From Chitinispirillaceae bacterium (lineage in GTDB: Bacteria; Fibrobacterota; Chitinivibrionia; Chitinivibrionales; Chitinispirillaceae): 64,000 nucleotides of DNA. Where the stretch lies: the NCBI GenBank assembly GCA_016929595.1, contig JAFGIN010000165.1, positions 1-64,000 of the forward strand, in the 5' to 3' direction. Within the stretch, counting starts at the first letter, position 1; the number at the start of each line of letters is the position of its first letter. This document shows, piece by piece, positions 50,778-59,350 of this stretch. Below the pieces are notes generated by a model, which was not told where the DNA came from, searched no databases, and saw only the letters and a list, made by a program, of their open reading frames with translations. Position numbers and translations under genes: made by a program.

Positions 50778-52628
50778 GTGAAGAGGCGATCGATTTTCAT
50801 TGGGATGATTGAATTTTTATCTGCCAGAGGTTTTTTTGTACTAGTTACGTTATTAATTTCCGGTGTAGTAATTACAGATTTATCAGCGGGCACAGCCGAT
50901 AAAAATCGATTGGATCTGTTGAATGATTGTAAACTTTTCATTGATAGCGGCAATACACTGTCTCCTGAGTCGGTTTTTATTACATTTTTCAGTGATAAAA
51001 GCTCATTTGTCTCACTGCCGGCAAATTTTGGATACAGATCTTTTACGGCATGGGTTCTGATTCCATCAGGAAAATTCCATGAGGATGTAATTTTAAGACT
51101 TAAACATTCCTTACTGGATAGTGTAGATGTCTATATGGCAGATTCTGCAAATTGTTCGCATTATACGTCTTGTGGTTTTCTCCAGCCCAGAAGCTATCCT
51201 GCGATTTCTGATGTATTTCCCTGTTTTGAAATTCCAGTAAGATATACATGCAAATATATATTGCTGAAGATCAGAACCACTGATGTATGTGCTGTTGATA
51301 TTGAAACATTTGTTCCATCATCATTTATTTCGGAGGTACGATCTGCATTTACATTTTTTGGATTATATTTCGGGGCTGTTTTAATTCTCGCCGCAATCAA
51401 TTTTTTTCTCTTTGTTTCTGCAAAATTTATTTCATCATTGTGGTATTCCCTTTACATACTATTTTATGCAAGTTTTCAGCTGTTTGCTCTTGGATTTATT
51501 GAATTGTCGATGGTTTTGAATAACCCTTTCATTTTAAAAGTAGGGACACCTTTTTTTGCGAATTTGTGTATCGTTTGCAGCTCTTTATTTGCGATAGAAT
51601 TTCTGTCTCTTAAAAATGTCAATCAAACACTAAAAATATTGTCGCATGTATTTGGAGGATTTGCTCTCGCGGGTGCATTCCTTTCTTTAGTTGCAATAAC
51701 AGGAAATGTAACATTTTCTTCAATGGCTGCAAGTATACTTGCACCAGGATATCTTGCACTGTCCTTGAGTGTGGGTATCTTTCGGATTAAATCGATTGGA
51801 CGTCCAGCATTTTTTTATACTTCAGCGATTTTGGTGATTCTTTCGGGAATAGTGGTTAATTGTCTGAGAAACTTCGGTGTTGTTTCAAATTCATTTTTTG
51901 CTTCGCATGCAAATATTATCAGCTCAGTACTTGAGTTTATTATTATTGCCATTGCTCTGGTTGATCATATCTCTTCAATTGAAAAAAGAAAAAATGATGC
52001 TTATCGGGAAGTGCAGCATAGCAAGCAGATTGTTATTGAAAACCGTTTAAAAGCGCTTCAGGCTCAGATAAATCCACACTTTTTATTTAATGCTTTAAAT
52101 ACAATTGCAGAACTTATAAGAATATTTCCAGCAAAAGCTGAACAGCTAACGTTATCACTGTCTCATTTTTTCAGATATACCCTTGAAGCATCAGATAAAA
52201 AGATATGCAGACTGGAGACAGAGCTTAAGATTGTTAACAATTTCCTGTCGATTCAGAAATTTCGTTATGGAGAACGTTTACATTACGAAGTCAAGACAGA
52301 GGGTGAAGTTGACAATGTCTACGTTCCATCATTACTGCTGCAACCAATTATTGAAAATAGTATAAAATATGGCATTGCAACATTACCCGAAGGTGGGAAA
52401 ATTTCACTTAGAACGACTATTAGTGAAGATAGTATTAATTTTATGATACACGATAGTGGGCCTGGATTCGATTTTGAAAAAAAATCGGACAGTACTGCAC
52501 ATGGTCTTTACAATATAACTGAACGCCTGAAAATGATTTATGGTGATAGTGCAAAATTCAATTGTGCGAATAAAAATGGAGCGCAGGTTGAGATAACGAT
52601 TCCTAATCGGAGGTTTGAAGATGTATAG
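50778..52628 (+). CDS. LytS/YehU-type sensor histidine kinase with 7TM-DISM sensor
   Basis: 616 residues from GTG 50778 (start uncertain; ATG at 50805 is in frame). After a signal segment comes a periplasmic 7TMR-DISMED2-like sensing domain (about 45-190). Seven membrane helices follow (about 195-395; e.g. FFGLYFGAVLILAAINFFLF). The kinase part has LQAQINPHFLFNALNTIAEL (His_kinase family, phospho-acceptor His in NPHFLFN, about 438-457). The ATP-binding boxes are LLQPIIENSIKYGI and HDSGPGFDF with HGLYNITERL. Its stop overlaps the regulator start by 8 bases. It should phosphorylate the LytTR partner next door. Confidence 0.92.
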   Translation: MKRRSIFIGMIEFLSARGFFVLVTLLISGVVITDLSAGTADKNRLDLLNDCKLFIDSGNTLSPESVFITFFSDKSSFVSLPANFGYRSFTAWVLIPSGKFHEDVILRLKHSLLDSVDVYMADSANCSHYTSCGFLQPRSYPAISDVFPCFEIPVRYTCKYILLKIRTTDVCAVDIETFVPSSFISEVRSAFTFFGLYFGAVLILAAINFFLFVSAKFISSLWYSLYILFYASFQLFALGFIELSMVLNNPFILKVGTPFFANLCIVCSSLFAIEFLSLKNVNQTLKILSHVFGGFALAGAFLSLVAITGNVTFSSMAASILAPGYLALSLSVGIFRIKSIGRPAFFYTSAILVILSGIVVNCLRNFGVVSNSFFASHANIISSVLEFIIIAIALVDHISSIEKRKNDAYREVQHSKQIVIENRLKALQAQINPHFLFNALNTIAELIRIFPAKAEQLTLSLSHFFRYTLEASDKKICRLETELKIVNNFLSIQKFRYGERLHYEVKTEGEVDNVYVPSLLLQPIIENSIKYGIATLPEGGKISLRTTISEDSINFMIHDSGPGFDFEKKSDSTAHGLYNITERLKMIYGDSAKFNCANKNGAQVEITIPNRRFEDV

Positions 52629-53365
52629 TGTCATTGTCGTTGATGATGAGGAAATAGCCCGTCTTCGGCTTCGCAGATTGCTGCTTGAAAATTTTGGTGA
52701 TTTCAAAATAGTAGCAGAGGTGGCAAATGGTAATGCTGCAGCAGAGATAATACGCACTACAAAACCCGATCTTGTATTTCTTGATATTGAGATGCCTGGG
52801 ATCTCAGGCGTTGAAATAGCGCGAACTTACTGCGAAGATATTTTTGTTGTTTTTATAACAGCACACAATCAGTATGTTTTTGATGCATTTAAGACACTTG
52901 CAGTTGCGTATATACTCAAACCACTTGAACTTGAAGAGCTGCGTGAAGCGATTGGAAAATTTAAAAAAATTGTTACGCCTGCCATTTCAAAAACGGTTGC
53001 TGGACCTGCGGTAAAACAGGATTTCCCTTCTGTGAGAAGTGAACATATCAAGGTTTCGATCGGGAACACTACAAAATTCATCTTATTTAACGATATCATT
53101 TACTTTGAGGCTAGTCAGAAATACACTATCACCTTTACAAGTGATTTAAAAAACTACATTGTTGATCGGACACTGCTGGAGCTTGAAGATGCTTCGTGGG
53201 GCAGAATTTATCCGTATTCACCGAAAGTACATTGTAAATAGAACCTACATCAGCGAGATCAGGAGAATCGGAGACAGAAAATTCAAAGTTCTGCTGAAAA
53301 TGAGTGTTGAAAAAGAACTTTTGGCTGGACGGCATTATCTGGGGAACCTTAAGTATTTGCAGTGA
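52621..53365 (+). pseudogene. LytTR-type response regulator, frameshifted in the DNA-binding domain
   Basis: The receiver domain is intact (IVVDDEEIARLRLRRLL, phospho-Asp in LVFLDIEMPG, then FITAHNQYVFDAF and AYILKPLELEEL). The LytTR domain begins properly (KFILFNDIIYFEASQKYTIT). After LELEDASW the frame slips at the GGGG run near 53198 and ends 15 codons later at 53241. The adjacent frame supplies the missing half: AEFIRIHRKYIVNRTYISEI, then KFKVLLK and AGRHYLGNLKYL, to 53365. Removing one G would restore a normal 247-residue regulator. GGAGG precedes the ATG at 52621. It may be an assembly error, a real loss of DNA binding, or slippage-regulated. Cognate kinase is directly upstream. Confidence 0.88.
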
Positions 53366-53462
53366 ACTGTAGTTCATACTATATTACCAATCATTAGCCG
53401 CTTTTACAATGCATATTATGATAAGTATTACTACTTACCGCTTTATCTTTATTGCCGTATAC

Positions 53463-53497
53463 AAAAAAAGATCCCAACTTGAATGTCAGGACCTTTA
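53463..53497 (-). terminator. Intrinsic terminator after the propeller lipoprotein gene
   Basis: On the minus strand: AAGGTCC / GGGATCTT stem (7 pairs, one wobble), a 13-base loop, then TTTTTT. It lies about 80 bases beyond the stop codon of the lipoprotein gene. Confidence 0.65.
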
Positions 53498-53574
53498 AAA
53501 AGTACTCATTTAATTGTTTTGATAACACTTTTACAGAATACAGATTGATTGATGTATGTATTTAGTCAATATTA

Positions 53575-54468
53575 TTAATATGTAATTCTCTTTGCTCTTT
53601 CATCTGGACCGATGTAATAAATGTAGGAACCATCCATTCCCATTGACCATTCTGTACCATCTGTTGCAACAGGACCACTATAAGATCCATTGACGATACC
53701 AGTATAAATACGATACCTTGGTAGATCTTCTTTATAAGCATGATAAGCTATTTTTGTCCCACGGATAGCCACTTCTACAACTCGACTTGGAGTACTCTGT
53801 GATACCCAGCTTCCATTTAAGCTGGTCAACACATACACCCTTCCATCATTCTTTTTCACTGCAACAGTATTACCGTTGTATGGATCAACACTCAGACGAT
53901 GAAGGTAGCTGCCTGAATTATTAAGGTCTTTTGTCATGTTTGTCCATTGCGGAGTACCATTTACATATTGGTATACGTATATGTAATATGTACTTGAACC
54001 ATTTCCAAAGATAGCCCATATATGATCTTTCATACCAACGCGTCCCGCTCCAATATCCATTATCGTAGTCATGCCGGCAGGCGTTGGAATCTGACCATTA
54101 CTATTCATAGTTCCCCACCAGATCTGATGGATTCCGCTACCAAGGCCGTTATTGGTATGATATACTCTTCCTGATGGTGTGGTGGCGATTTCCATGCCAA
54201 AATGGGTTGACTTAGTCCATTTTTGCGTATTTGTATTATATTGATATATACACCAGTTAGCCTGGCTGCCAGATGGTCTTTCCTGACTCAACCCCCAAAC
54301 AGAGCTTCCACAAGCTTTAACTTCCCATAGTTTGATATCGCTGAGAGCGGCCACTGTTTCTGCTGTATTTTCTGTTATTGAAACAGGTGAACTATCATTA
54401 GAACAACCAACAAACCATACAAACGAGCTTAATACAATAGTCATAAAAACAATTTTTTTATTAATCAT
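53575..54468 (-). CDS. Tectonin-like beta-propeller lipoprotein
   Basis: 297 residues; AAAAGGAAGTGTT upstream of the ATG. A lipobox-type leader ends FVWFVGCSN (Cys at about 22). The mature part has at least five repeats of a TECPR/tectonin pattern, e.g. LWEVKACGSSVWGLSQE, TTIMDIGAGRVGMKDHIWAI and LHRLSVDPYNGNTVAVKKND, each a blade of about 45 residues. Tectonin propellers bind glycans or lipopolysaccharide in other organisms. It is probably attached to the outer membrane. Monocistronic with its own terminator. Confidence 0.75.
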   Translation of the reverse strand: MINKKIVFMTIVLSSFVWFVGCSNDSSPVSITENTAETVAALSDIKLWEVKACGSSVWGLSQERPSGSQANWCIYQYNTNTQKWTKSTHFGMEIATTPSGRVYHTNNGLGSGIHQIWWGTMNSNGQIPTPAGMTTIMDIGAGRVGMKDHIWAIFGNGSSTYYIYVYQYVNGTPQWTNMTKDLNNSGSYLHRLSVDPYNGNTVAVKKNDGRVYVLTSLNGSWVSQSTPSRVVEVAIRGTKIAYHAYKEDLPRYRIYTGIVNGSYSGPVATDGTEWSMGMDGSYIYYIGPDERAKRITY

Positions 54469-54960
54469 AACACTTCCTTTTAGTTAAATTTAAATGTGAT
54501 GTATACTTGTCACTGACTTATAATTATTTCTGACAGCAACAAACGGCATTTCTTAATTAAAGAAACTGAAATTGAATTCTTATTATGCAAACTTTATTTT
54601 AATTTTTATGACAAAGGCTTCTTCTTACAATCGAGGTACGGATAAATTAAAAGAAATTTGCAAAATAGTTAAGAGAGGATTTAATTTTATATATTCTACC
54701 TCCATGTTAAAAGTTCTTTAATCGATACAATTCAAAAATACATGCAATAAGTTACAATGCAAAAACACACAGAATGAAATCCCGCTTTTTCACGACAGAC
54801 AGCCGAATCAACACAAATACTACTTTTCAGTAGGTATATTTACAACTTTACGTGAACAATTTAGTATCCTCAAACGCAACTCTTTTTTTAAACTCTACAG
54901 CACCACCGCAGAGCATGCAATCCAGAACCTATCGGTTTTGACTGATACTGGTCGGATAAA

Positions 54961-55128
54961 ATCAACTGTCTGCAAGCTCAAAATTTCTTTCGGCTCTCAT
55001 TTATTGAACTGCAGGCGAATGTAATTTTCCTGGGAAACGTTGGAATAGGTAAACCACATCTGAGCTGTGCATTAGCATATCAGGCCTGCCTCAATGGCTA
55101 TATAATTAAAGATAATGACATTACATAA
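54961..55128 (+). mobile_element. Fragment of an IstB-like ATPase (IS21-family helper)
   Basis: Reading from 54961, QAQNFFRLSFIELQANVIFL is followed by the P-loop GNVGIGKPH and LSCALAYQACLNGY. This matches the centre of IstB (NVIxLGxxGxGKTHLAxALGYxAC). The P-loop threonine is replaced by proline, the N-terminus is missing, and the frame ends at TAA 55126. It is an inactive remnant; no istA or end repeats were seen. The rest of the 54469-55683 gap holds repeat copy C and nothing else clear. Confidence 0.75.
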
Positions 55129-55250
55129 AGTTAAGAGATAACATGATGCGGGAACCGATTTAATGCTACTCTGGTTTGTTCAACTGCGGAAGCTGCAAGA
55201 GTATCCTTGCACATTATTCATAGTTCAATGAATTTGTGGTTGTCCTATAC

Positions 55251-55394
55251 ATGACGACATCAATAGTTGCGATTATTTATACCCTTACATTTTTACAACC
55301 CCTACTCCATCCTTCCCCCGTTAATGGGGGAAGGTGCCGAAGGCGGATGGGGGAAAATCAGATCTATTCGCGATATACTATGTCGCTATGTATA
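55251..55394 (+). repeat. Dispersed repeat, copy C (full length)
   Basis: 144 bases nearly identical, in opposite orientation, to copy A at 9992-10136. It includes GACATCAATAGTTGCGATTA, the palindrome CCCCCGTTAATGGGGG and AGATCTATTCGCGATATAC. A 127-codon open frame (55236-55619) that runs through it is an artefact. Confidence 0.85.
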
Positions 55395-55640
55395 ACGCAC
55401 TTTTTTAATACAGGAAGGAGCTGCGGTGATTTGAGTGTAAATGTTTTGATTGTTGACGTATTATCTATTAAAAACCAAGAGGACCGTTATAGCAGGAATA
55501 ATTTCCGCTTTTGTTGCCTTCTTCATATTGTAATTCAAACAGTGTGCAAAACGGAAGGAAAGCTCAATGATCAAAATTTTATGGATAAAAAGCGAACCAG
55601 AAAAATCAGTGAAGTGTAAGGTGAAGCATACTTACAGAAG

Positions 55641-55668
55641 TTAACCCCCTGGGTTGGGGGCTAACGGT
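55641..55668 (-). terminator. Possible GC-rich hairpin terminator
   Basis: GTTA-A-CCCCC and GGGGG-C-TAAC pair around a 6-base loop, with one mismatch. There is no U-run, so it is a weak candidate for ending the transcript of the minus-strand gene 55684-56121. Confidence 0.3.
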
Positions 55669-55683
55669 TATTACATCAACAAA

Positions 55684-56121
55684 TTATTCTCCCGGAGGCG
55701 GTATCTCATCTGGAGTTGATGGCGGTGCTGTTGCGGTATCTTTTGATGTTGTATCAGTTCCGGAACCGTCTCCATCTGTGGCTGCCGGTTCAATGCGGGT
55801 GGCAACTTTCTTTTCCCCTTCTGTTATGTAATCTATCTGGATTCGGGTATCCGGTCGAAGCACTTTTGACGGGTCACCTAAGGCGAATTTAGTCTTTGAG
55901 TTAAAGTACACAGTGTCTTTTCCTTCATCAGTGTTCACGACAAACATGCTGTCCCTTATGCGTACTGATTCTATGATACCTGTAGATTGCATAGTATCAG
56001 ACCCGCCGCTGGTACCATTACCATCTCCGCCGCATGCTGAATCATTCTTCGCAAAGCCGGTTTCTGTTATTGTTAAAAGCAGCAGGGCTGATATGGTGAA
56101 AAAGATATTTCGAAAAATCAT
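55684..56121 (-). CDS. Small exported protein with OB/DUF5666-like beta domain
   Basis: 145 residues. The signal peptide (about 1-24) is followed by a low-complexity glycine/serine stretch (CGGDGNGTSGGSDTMQ). A compact beta domain follows (STGIIESVRIRDSMFVVNTD, VYFNSKTKFALG, TRIQIDYITEGEKKVATRIE), reminiscent of the DUF5666 type. The tail is rich in Thr, Asp and Pro (TDTTSKDTATAPPSTPDEIP). Function unknown, exported. GGAGTT precedes the ATG. Confidence 0.7.
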   Translation of the reverse strand: MIFRNIFFTISALLLLTITETGFAKNDSACGGDGNGTSGGSDTMQSTGIIESVRIRDSMFVVNTDEGKDTVYFNSKTKFALGDPSKVLRPDTRIQIDYITEGEKKVATRIEPAATDGDGSGTDTTSKDTATAPPSTPDEIPPPGE

Positions 56122-56191
56122 TGTGGAACTCCTTTTTTGGTCATCTTAAGAGCTAACCAGGTCAAATAAGAGCCGGAATTTAAATTCCATT

Positions 56192-56389
56192 CTATCGAAG
56201 GTAACAAAAGGACGTTCCGATAAATTTTGGTTGATTCACTGTCATGGGTCCACCTTCGTTGAAACTATGGAGAACAGGTGACAGTGCCACACGAACTGTA
56301 ATAATTTCGGAATCTGATTTTGTTACACCCTGTATATAGAAATTCGGGCTGCCTGAAAAAAAGTTTCTGGTAAAATCGATGAAAATTTT
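56192..56389 (-). pseudogene. C-terminal fragment of an unidentified gene
   Basis: A 65-codon open frame with no usable start, bounded by stops at 56192-56194 and 56390-56392. It reads like true protein (DFTRNFFSGSPNFYIQGVTK, SEIITVRVALSPVLHSFNEG, GPMTVNQPKFIG) but I cannot place the family. It lies in the 390-base gap before the second TonB receptor and probably remains from a deleted gene. Confidence 0.35.
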
Positions 56390-56515
56390 TTATATACAGT
56401 ACAGACAATAAATGAAAATTCCCCAACGAAGTAACAAATCATAGGGTAGTAACGTTCATTGGTTCCACTCTCATATAGTTTATATTACCATCATTATACC
56501 CATCAGGAGAGAAAA

Positions 56516-59002
56516 ATGATCCGATCTGTCGTTGCAATCGCTGTGCTGTTTTTTATCAGAAATCTAATCGCTTCAACTAATTGTTCGCTGCCATTTACTA
56601 TAAACGACGCTCGAAACAGACAACCGGTAGCAGATGCATCAGTGTGTATCGAGCCATCCGGAAAGTGTGCACTATCAGATGCGCAGGGGAGAGGTGTTAT
56701 TGATTCAATAGAACCAGGTCTTTACAGCGTAATAGTAGCAGCAGCCGGTTACGACACGGTTGTTGAACCGAATCTGTTGATTAAATCAGGAATAAATACT
56801 TCTGTGAACCTGATTTTGAACCAGTCTATAAAGAATCTGAAAAAAATAACGGTAACAGCGCACAAATCAGTTTCAAAATCGCCTTCGCAGAGTACATCGG
56901 TTACACGCATTACCTCATATGAATTATCTAATACGCCTGGAACTGCCAATGATTTAAACAGAGTACTTGGAACACATCCATCGGTTGTAAGCGGAGGGGC
57001 GGATTTTGATAACACATTATATGTCCGGGGAGGGCAATCATGTGAAAATGTGTTTATTGTCGATGGTATTGAGTTTGAGAATACCAGCCATTTTGGCGGT
57101 ATATGGCAATCTGGTGGCTCGATCGGTTTTATCAATAGTGCGCTTGTCCGTGATCTGGAGTTCTACACGGGGGGCTTTCCTGCAAGCATGCCACCTCGGC
57201 TTTCCTCCGTAATAGCAGTAAACTTGCGAAATGGATCGATGAGCACATTCAAAACGCAGATCGATCTGAACATGTCTGGTCTTGGGTTGACATTAGAAAG
57301 CCCTTTGCCTAACCTGAATGGATCATGGATTGCCAATGCACGTTTTCTCGACTTGCGGCTGTTAAAGTCGTTTGTTACGCTTGAAGGTGTTCCCAGATTC
57401 GGGGATGGATTCCTTAAATTGACATTTCTTCCTTCTGAGAATTCCACGGTATCTGCTACAGCTGTAACCTCCATGGATACGTATGTTGAAGAGGAAGACT
57501 TGACAGATTATCCAATTCCTACAACATATAGAGAGACTATCCGGCAGTATGGCGGGATACTGTCATGGAATTACGCAAAAAATAGATTTCAGAATACTAT
57601 GAGTATATCAGGTACACGTACGGATCGAAAATTTTATGATGATGCTATTCATTTCAATGGACCGATGCTCGTTGATTCAGGAGTTATAAACCTGACAGAA
57701 TATTCCCGGACCAATACGATTGTGGATACGCTTGTATACCCATCAGATACAATGCAACATAATAGAACAACCTATGTAAAGAAAAGATTGAACGGCGGTA
57801 CAGACAAACGATGGCAGGCGTCATTGAAAGATGATGCAACATTGTCAGTTGGTGATATTCACCGGATTGGGTTCGGTTTTAATGCAAATTACCGGCGGTA
57901 TAACATTTCAAATGAAAGATCTCTTGATTATCAGCAGTATACTATGACTTATAATAATGGTGTGGATATACTTTCTTCATATCACTACAAAGCCTGGTAT
58001 TCAGATTCGATTATTGATATCGCAAGTGCAGGGGGGTATGCTGAATATGTACTGGAATCCGGACCTGTCAAGGCTATTGCAGGTGTCCGAGGTGATTATT
58101 ACGATGTTATTACCGATTACGGTATTTCACCTCGACTGGGTTTTCGTTTTGATGCTGGCTCTCTGGGGGTTCTGTCGTTGAGTGCAGGATTATACTACCA
58201 GTTTCCAGCAGATTTCAGCGGATTGATAAATGAAATAATAGCGGATGATTTGAACGATCGGATAATTGGTGGAGTACCACTTGGGAAAGCACGACTTCAA
58301 CGCAACTGGCAGGCTGTTGCCGGCTACGAGCGAATGATCGGAAAAGAGCATCTTCTGTCATGTGAAACCTATTTAAAATGGTATGACCGTGAATATCCAT
58401 TTATCTCTCCGGAAAAACGCCAATATGCTACTTACAGCTACAATACGGCTATAGACGATTATGAATATACCTGGAAACTTTCAAATCCTGCTGGTAAAAA
58501 ACGCAGCTATGGTATGGAGTTACTGTTCCAGAAAAAACAGTATGATAATTTTTACTATTCTGCATCTTATGCCCTTTTTAATGTCGAAAACAGGTATTTA
58601 AATGGTAAGTGGTATCATGATCAGATGGATATTGGACAGGTGCTTAACGTTTCTGTCGGTACCAATGTCCTGAAACATCATGGATTTGCCTTGCGTACGC
58701 TGATTGCAGGCGGGCGTCGCTATACACCTGTTACCTATCATCCGCTTGAGAACTGGTATGTCTTTGATAGTACAGAAGAGTATTATAGTAAGCATCTACC
58801 GATGAATGCATCACTCAATTTTCGTTATACGTTCAAATCATTTCTTGCCTGGGGAAATATCACCGGATATGTAGAAGTGATGAATCTGCTTAACTATACA
58901 CCTCTTGTTGAACGTTACTTTGATCCCTACCATAAGGATGGATACAGGGATTTCAGGTGCAATGGGATAGTACCGGTTGTCGGGATAATGGTTGATTTCT
59001 AA
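56516..59002 (+). CDS. TonB-dependent receptor with N-terminal carboxypeptidase-regulatory domain
   Basis: 828 residues from ATG 56516 (AGGAGAG upstream); an ATG 19 codons earlier lacks a site. A signal peptide (about 1-20) precedes the regulatory-like domain (NDARNRQPVADASVCI, DSIEPGLYSVIVAAAGYDTV). The plug contains LKKITVTAHKSVSKSPSQ, GGADFDNTLYVRGGQSCENV and VIDGIEFEN-like VDGIEFENTSHFGG. The barrel runs to the C-terminus ending GIMVDF. SusC-like receptors share this layout, but no SusD is next to it. It has no energiser genes of its own and could use the TonB system at 20-22 kb. Ligand unknown. Confidence 0.9.
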   Translation: MIRSVVAIAVLFFIRNLIASTNCSLPFTINDARNRQPVADASVCIEPSGKCALSDAQGRGVIDSIEPGLYSVIVAAAGYDTVVEPNLLIKSGINTSVNLILNQSIKNLKKITVTAHKSVSKSPSQSTSVTRITSYELSNTPGTANDLNRVLGTHPSVVSGGADFDNTLYVRGGQSCENVFIVDGIEFENTSHFGGIWQSGGSIGFINSALVRDLEFYTGGFPASMPPRLSSVIAVNLRNGSMSTFKTQIDLNMSGLGLTLESPLPNLNGSWIANARFLDLRLLKSFVTLEGVPRFGDGFLKLTFLPSENSTVSATAVTSMDTYVEEEDLTDYPIPTTYRETIRQYGGILSWNYAKNRFQNTMSISGTRTDRKFYDDAIHFNGPMLVDSGVINLTEYSRTNTIVDTLVYPSDTMQHNRTTYVKKRLNGGTDKRWQASLKDDATLSVGDIHRIGFGFNANYRRYNISNERSLDYQQYTMTYNNGVDILSSYHYKAWYSDSIIDIASAGGYAEYVLESGPVKAIAGVRGDYYDVITDYGISPRLGFRFDAGSLGVLSLSAGLYYQFPADFSGLINEIIADDLNDRIIGGVPLGKARLQRNWQAVAGYERMIGKEHLLSCETYLKWYDREYPFISPEKRQYATYSYNTAIDDYEYTWKLSNPAGKKRSYGMELLFQKKQYDNFYYSASYALFNVENRYLNGKWYHDQMDIGQVLNVSVGTNVLKHHGFALRTLIAGGRRYTPVTYHPLENWYVFDSTEEYYSKHLPMNASLNFRYTFKSFLAWGNITGYVEVMNLLNYTPLVERYFDPYHKDGYRDFRCNGIVPVVGIMVDF

Positions 59003-59159
59003 AAAACAGATACCAGCTGCAATGTATTCAGATCACTTCCATATACAGACTCCGGGGGCCTACTCCCTGATATAATCAGGCATAATAGTATATTATGTGC
59101 ACAGATTGGTAAAACAATCACATAATATGTTAGATGGATGGTAAGGTATGAAAACCTGA

Positions 59160-59340
59160 ATGTATAACGAGTTCAAACAGTGTGGTGTCGATTACCTTGA
59201 GGAGCACTGTGCTGCTACGTTTAATGAAAAAGCATCAGAAATTTCGCAACTATGAAAAGGAATTTATTGATGTACTGAACTTCATCAGTCTTAAAAATTC
59301 TCAGAATCTTGATTATGTTACCGAATATCTGAAAAAATAA
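59160..59340 (+). pseudogene. N-terminal remnant of a SAM-dependent methyltransferase
   Basis: The frame from ATG 59160 gives YNEFKQCGVDYLEEHCAATF, and the next frame from about 59224 continues KKHQKFRNYEKEFIDVLNFI to a TAA at 59338. Joined, they match the opening of a class I methyltransferase group (NEFxxVGVDYxDExxVxxYDxRHxKFRDYExE...). The SAM-binding part is missing, so this is a truncated, frameshifted remnant. Recognition is by eye from the family pattern. Confidence 0.55.
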
Positions 59341-59350
59341 GGAACGTTTA

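Noticed and set aside
55236-55619. 127-codon plus-strand open frame
   Set aside because: Its first half is the dispersed repeat copy C, and the same frame in copy A gives unrelated continuations.
56160-56515. Possible cobalamin riboswitch before the second TonB receptor
   Set aside because: I looked for the B12-box pattern and its flanking helices and did not find them; part of the region reads better as a protein remnant on the minus strand.
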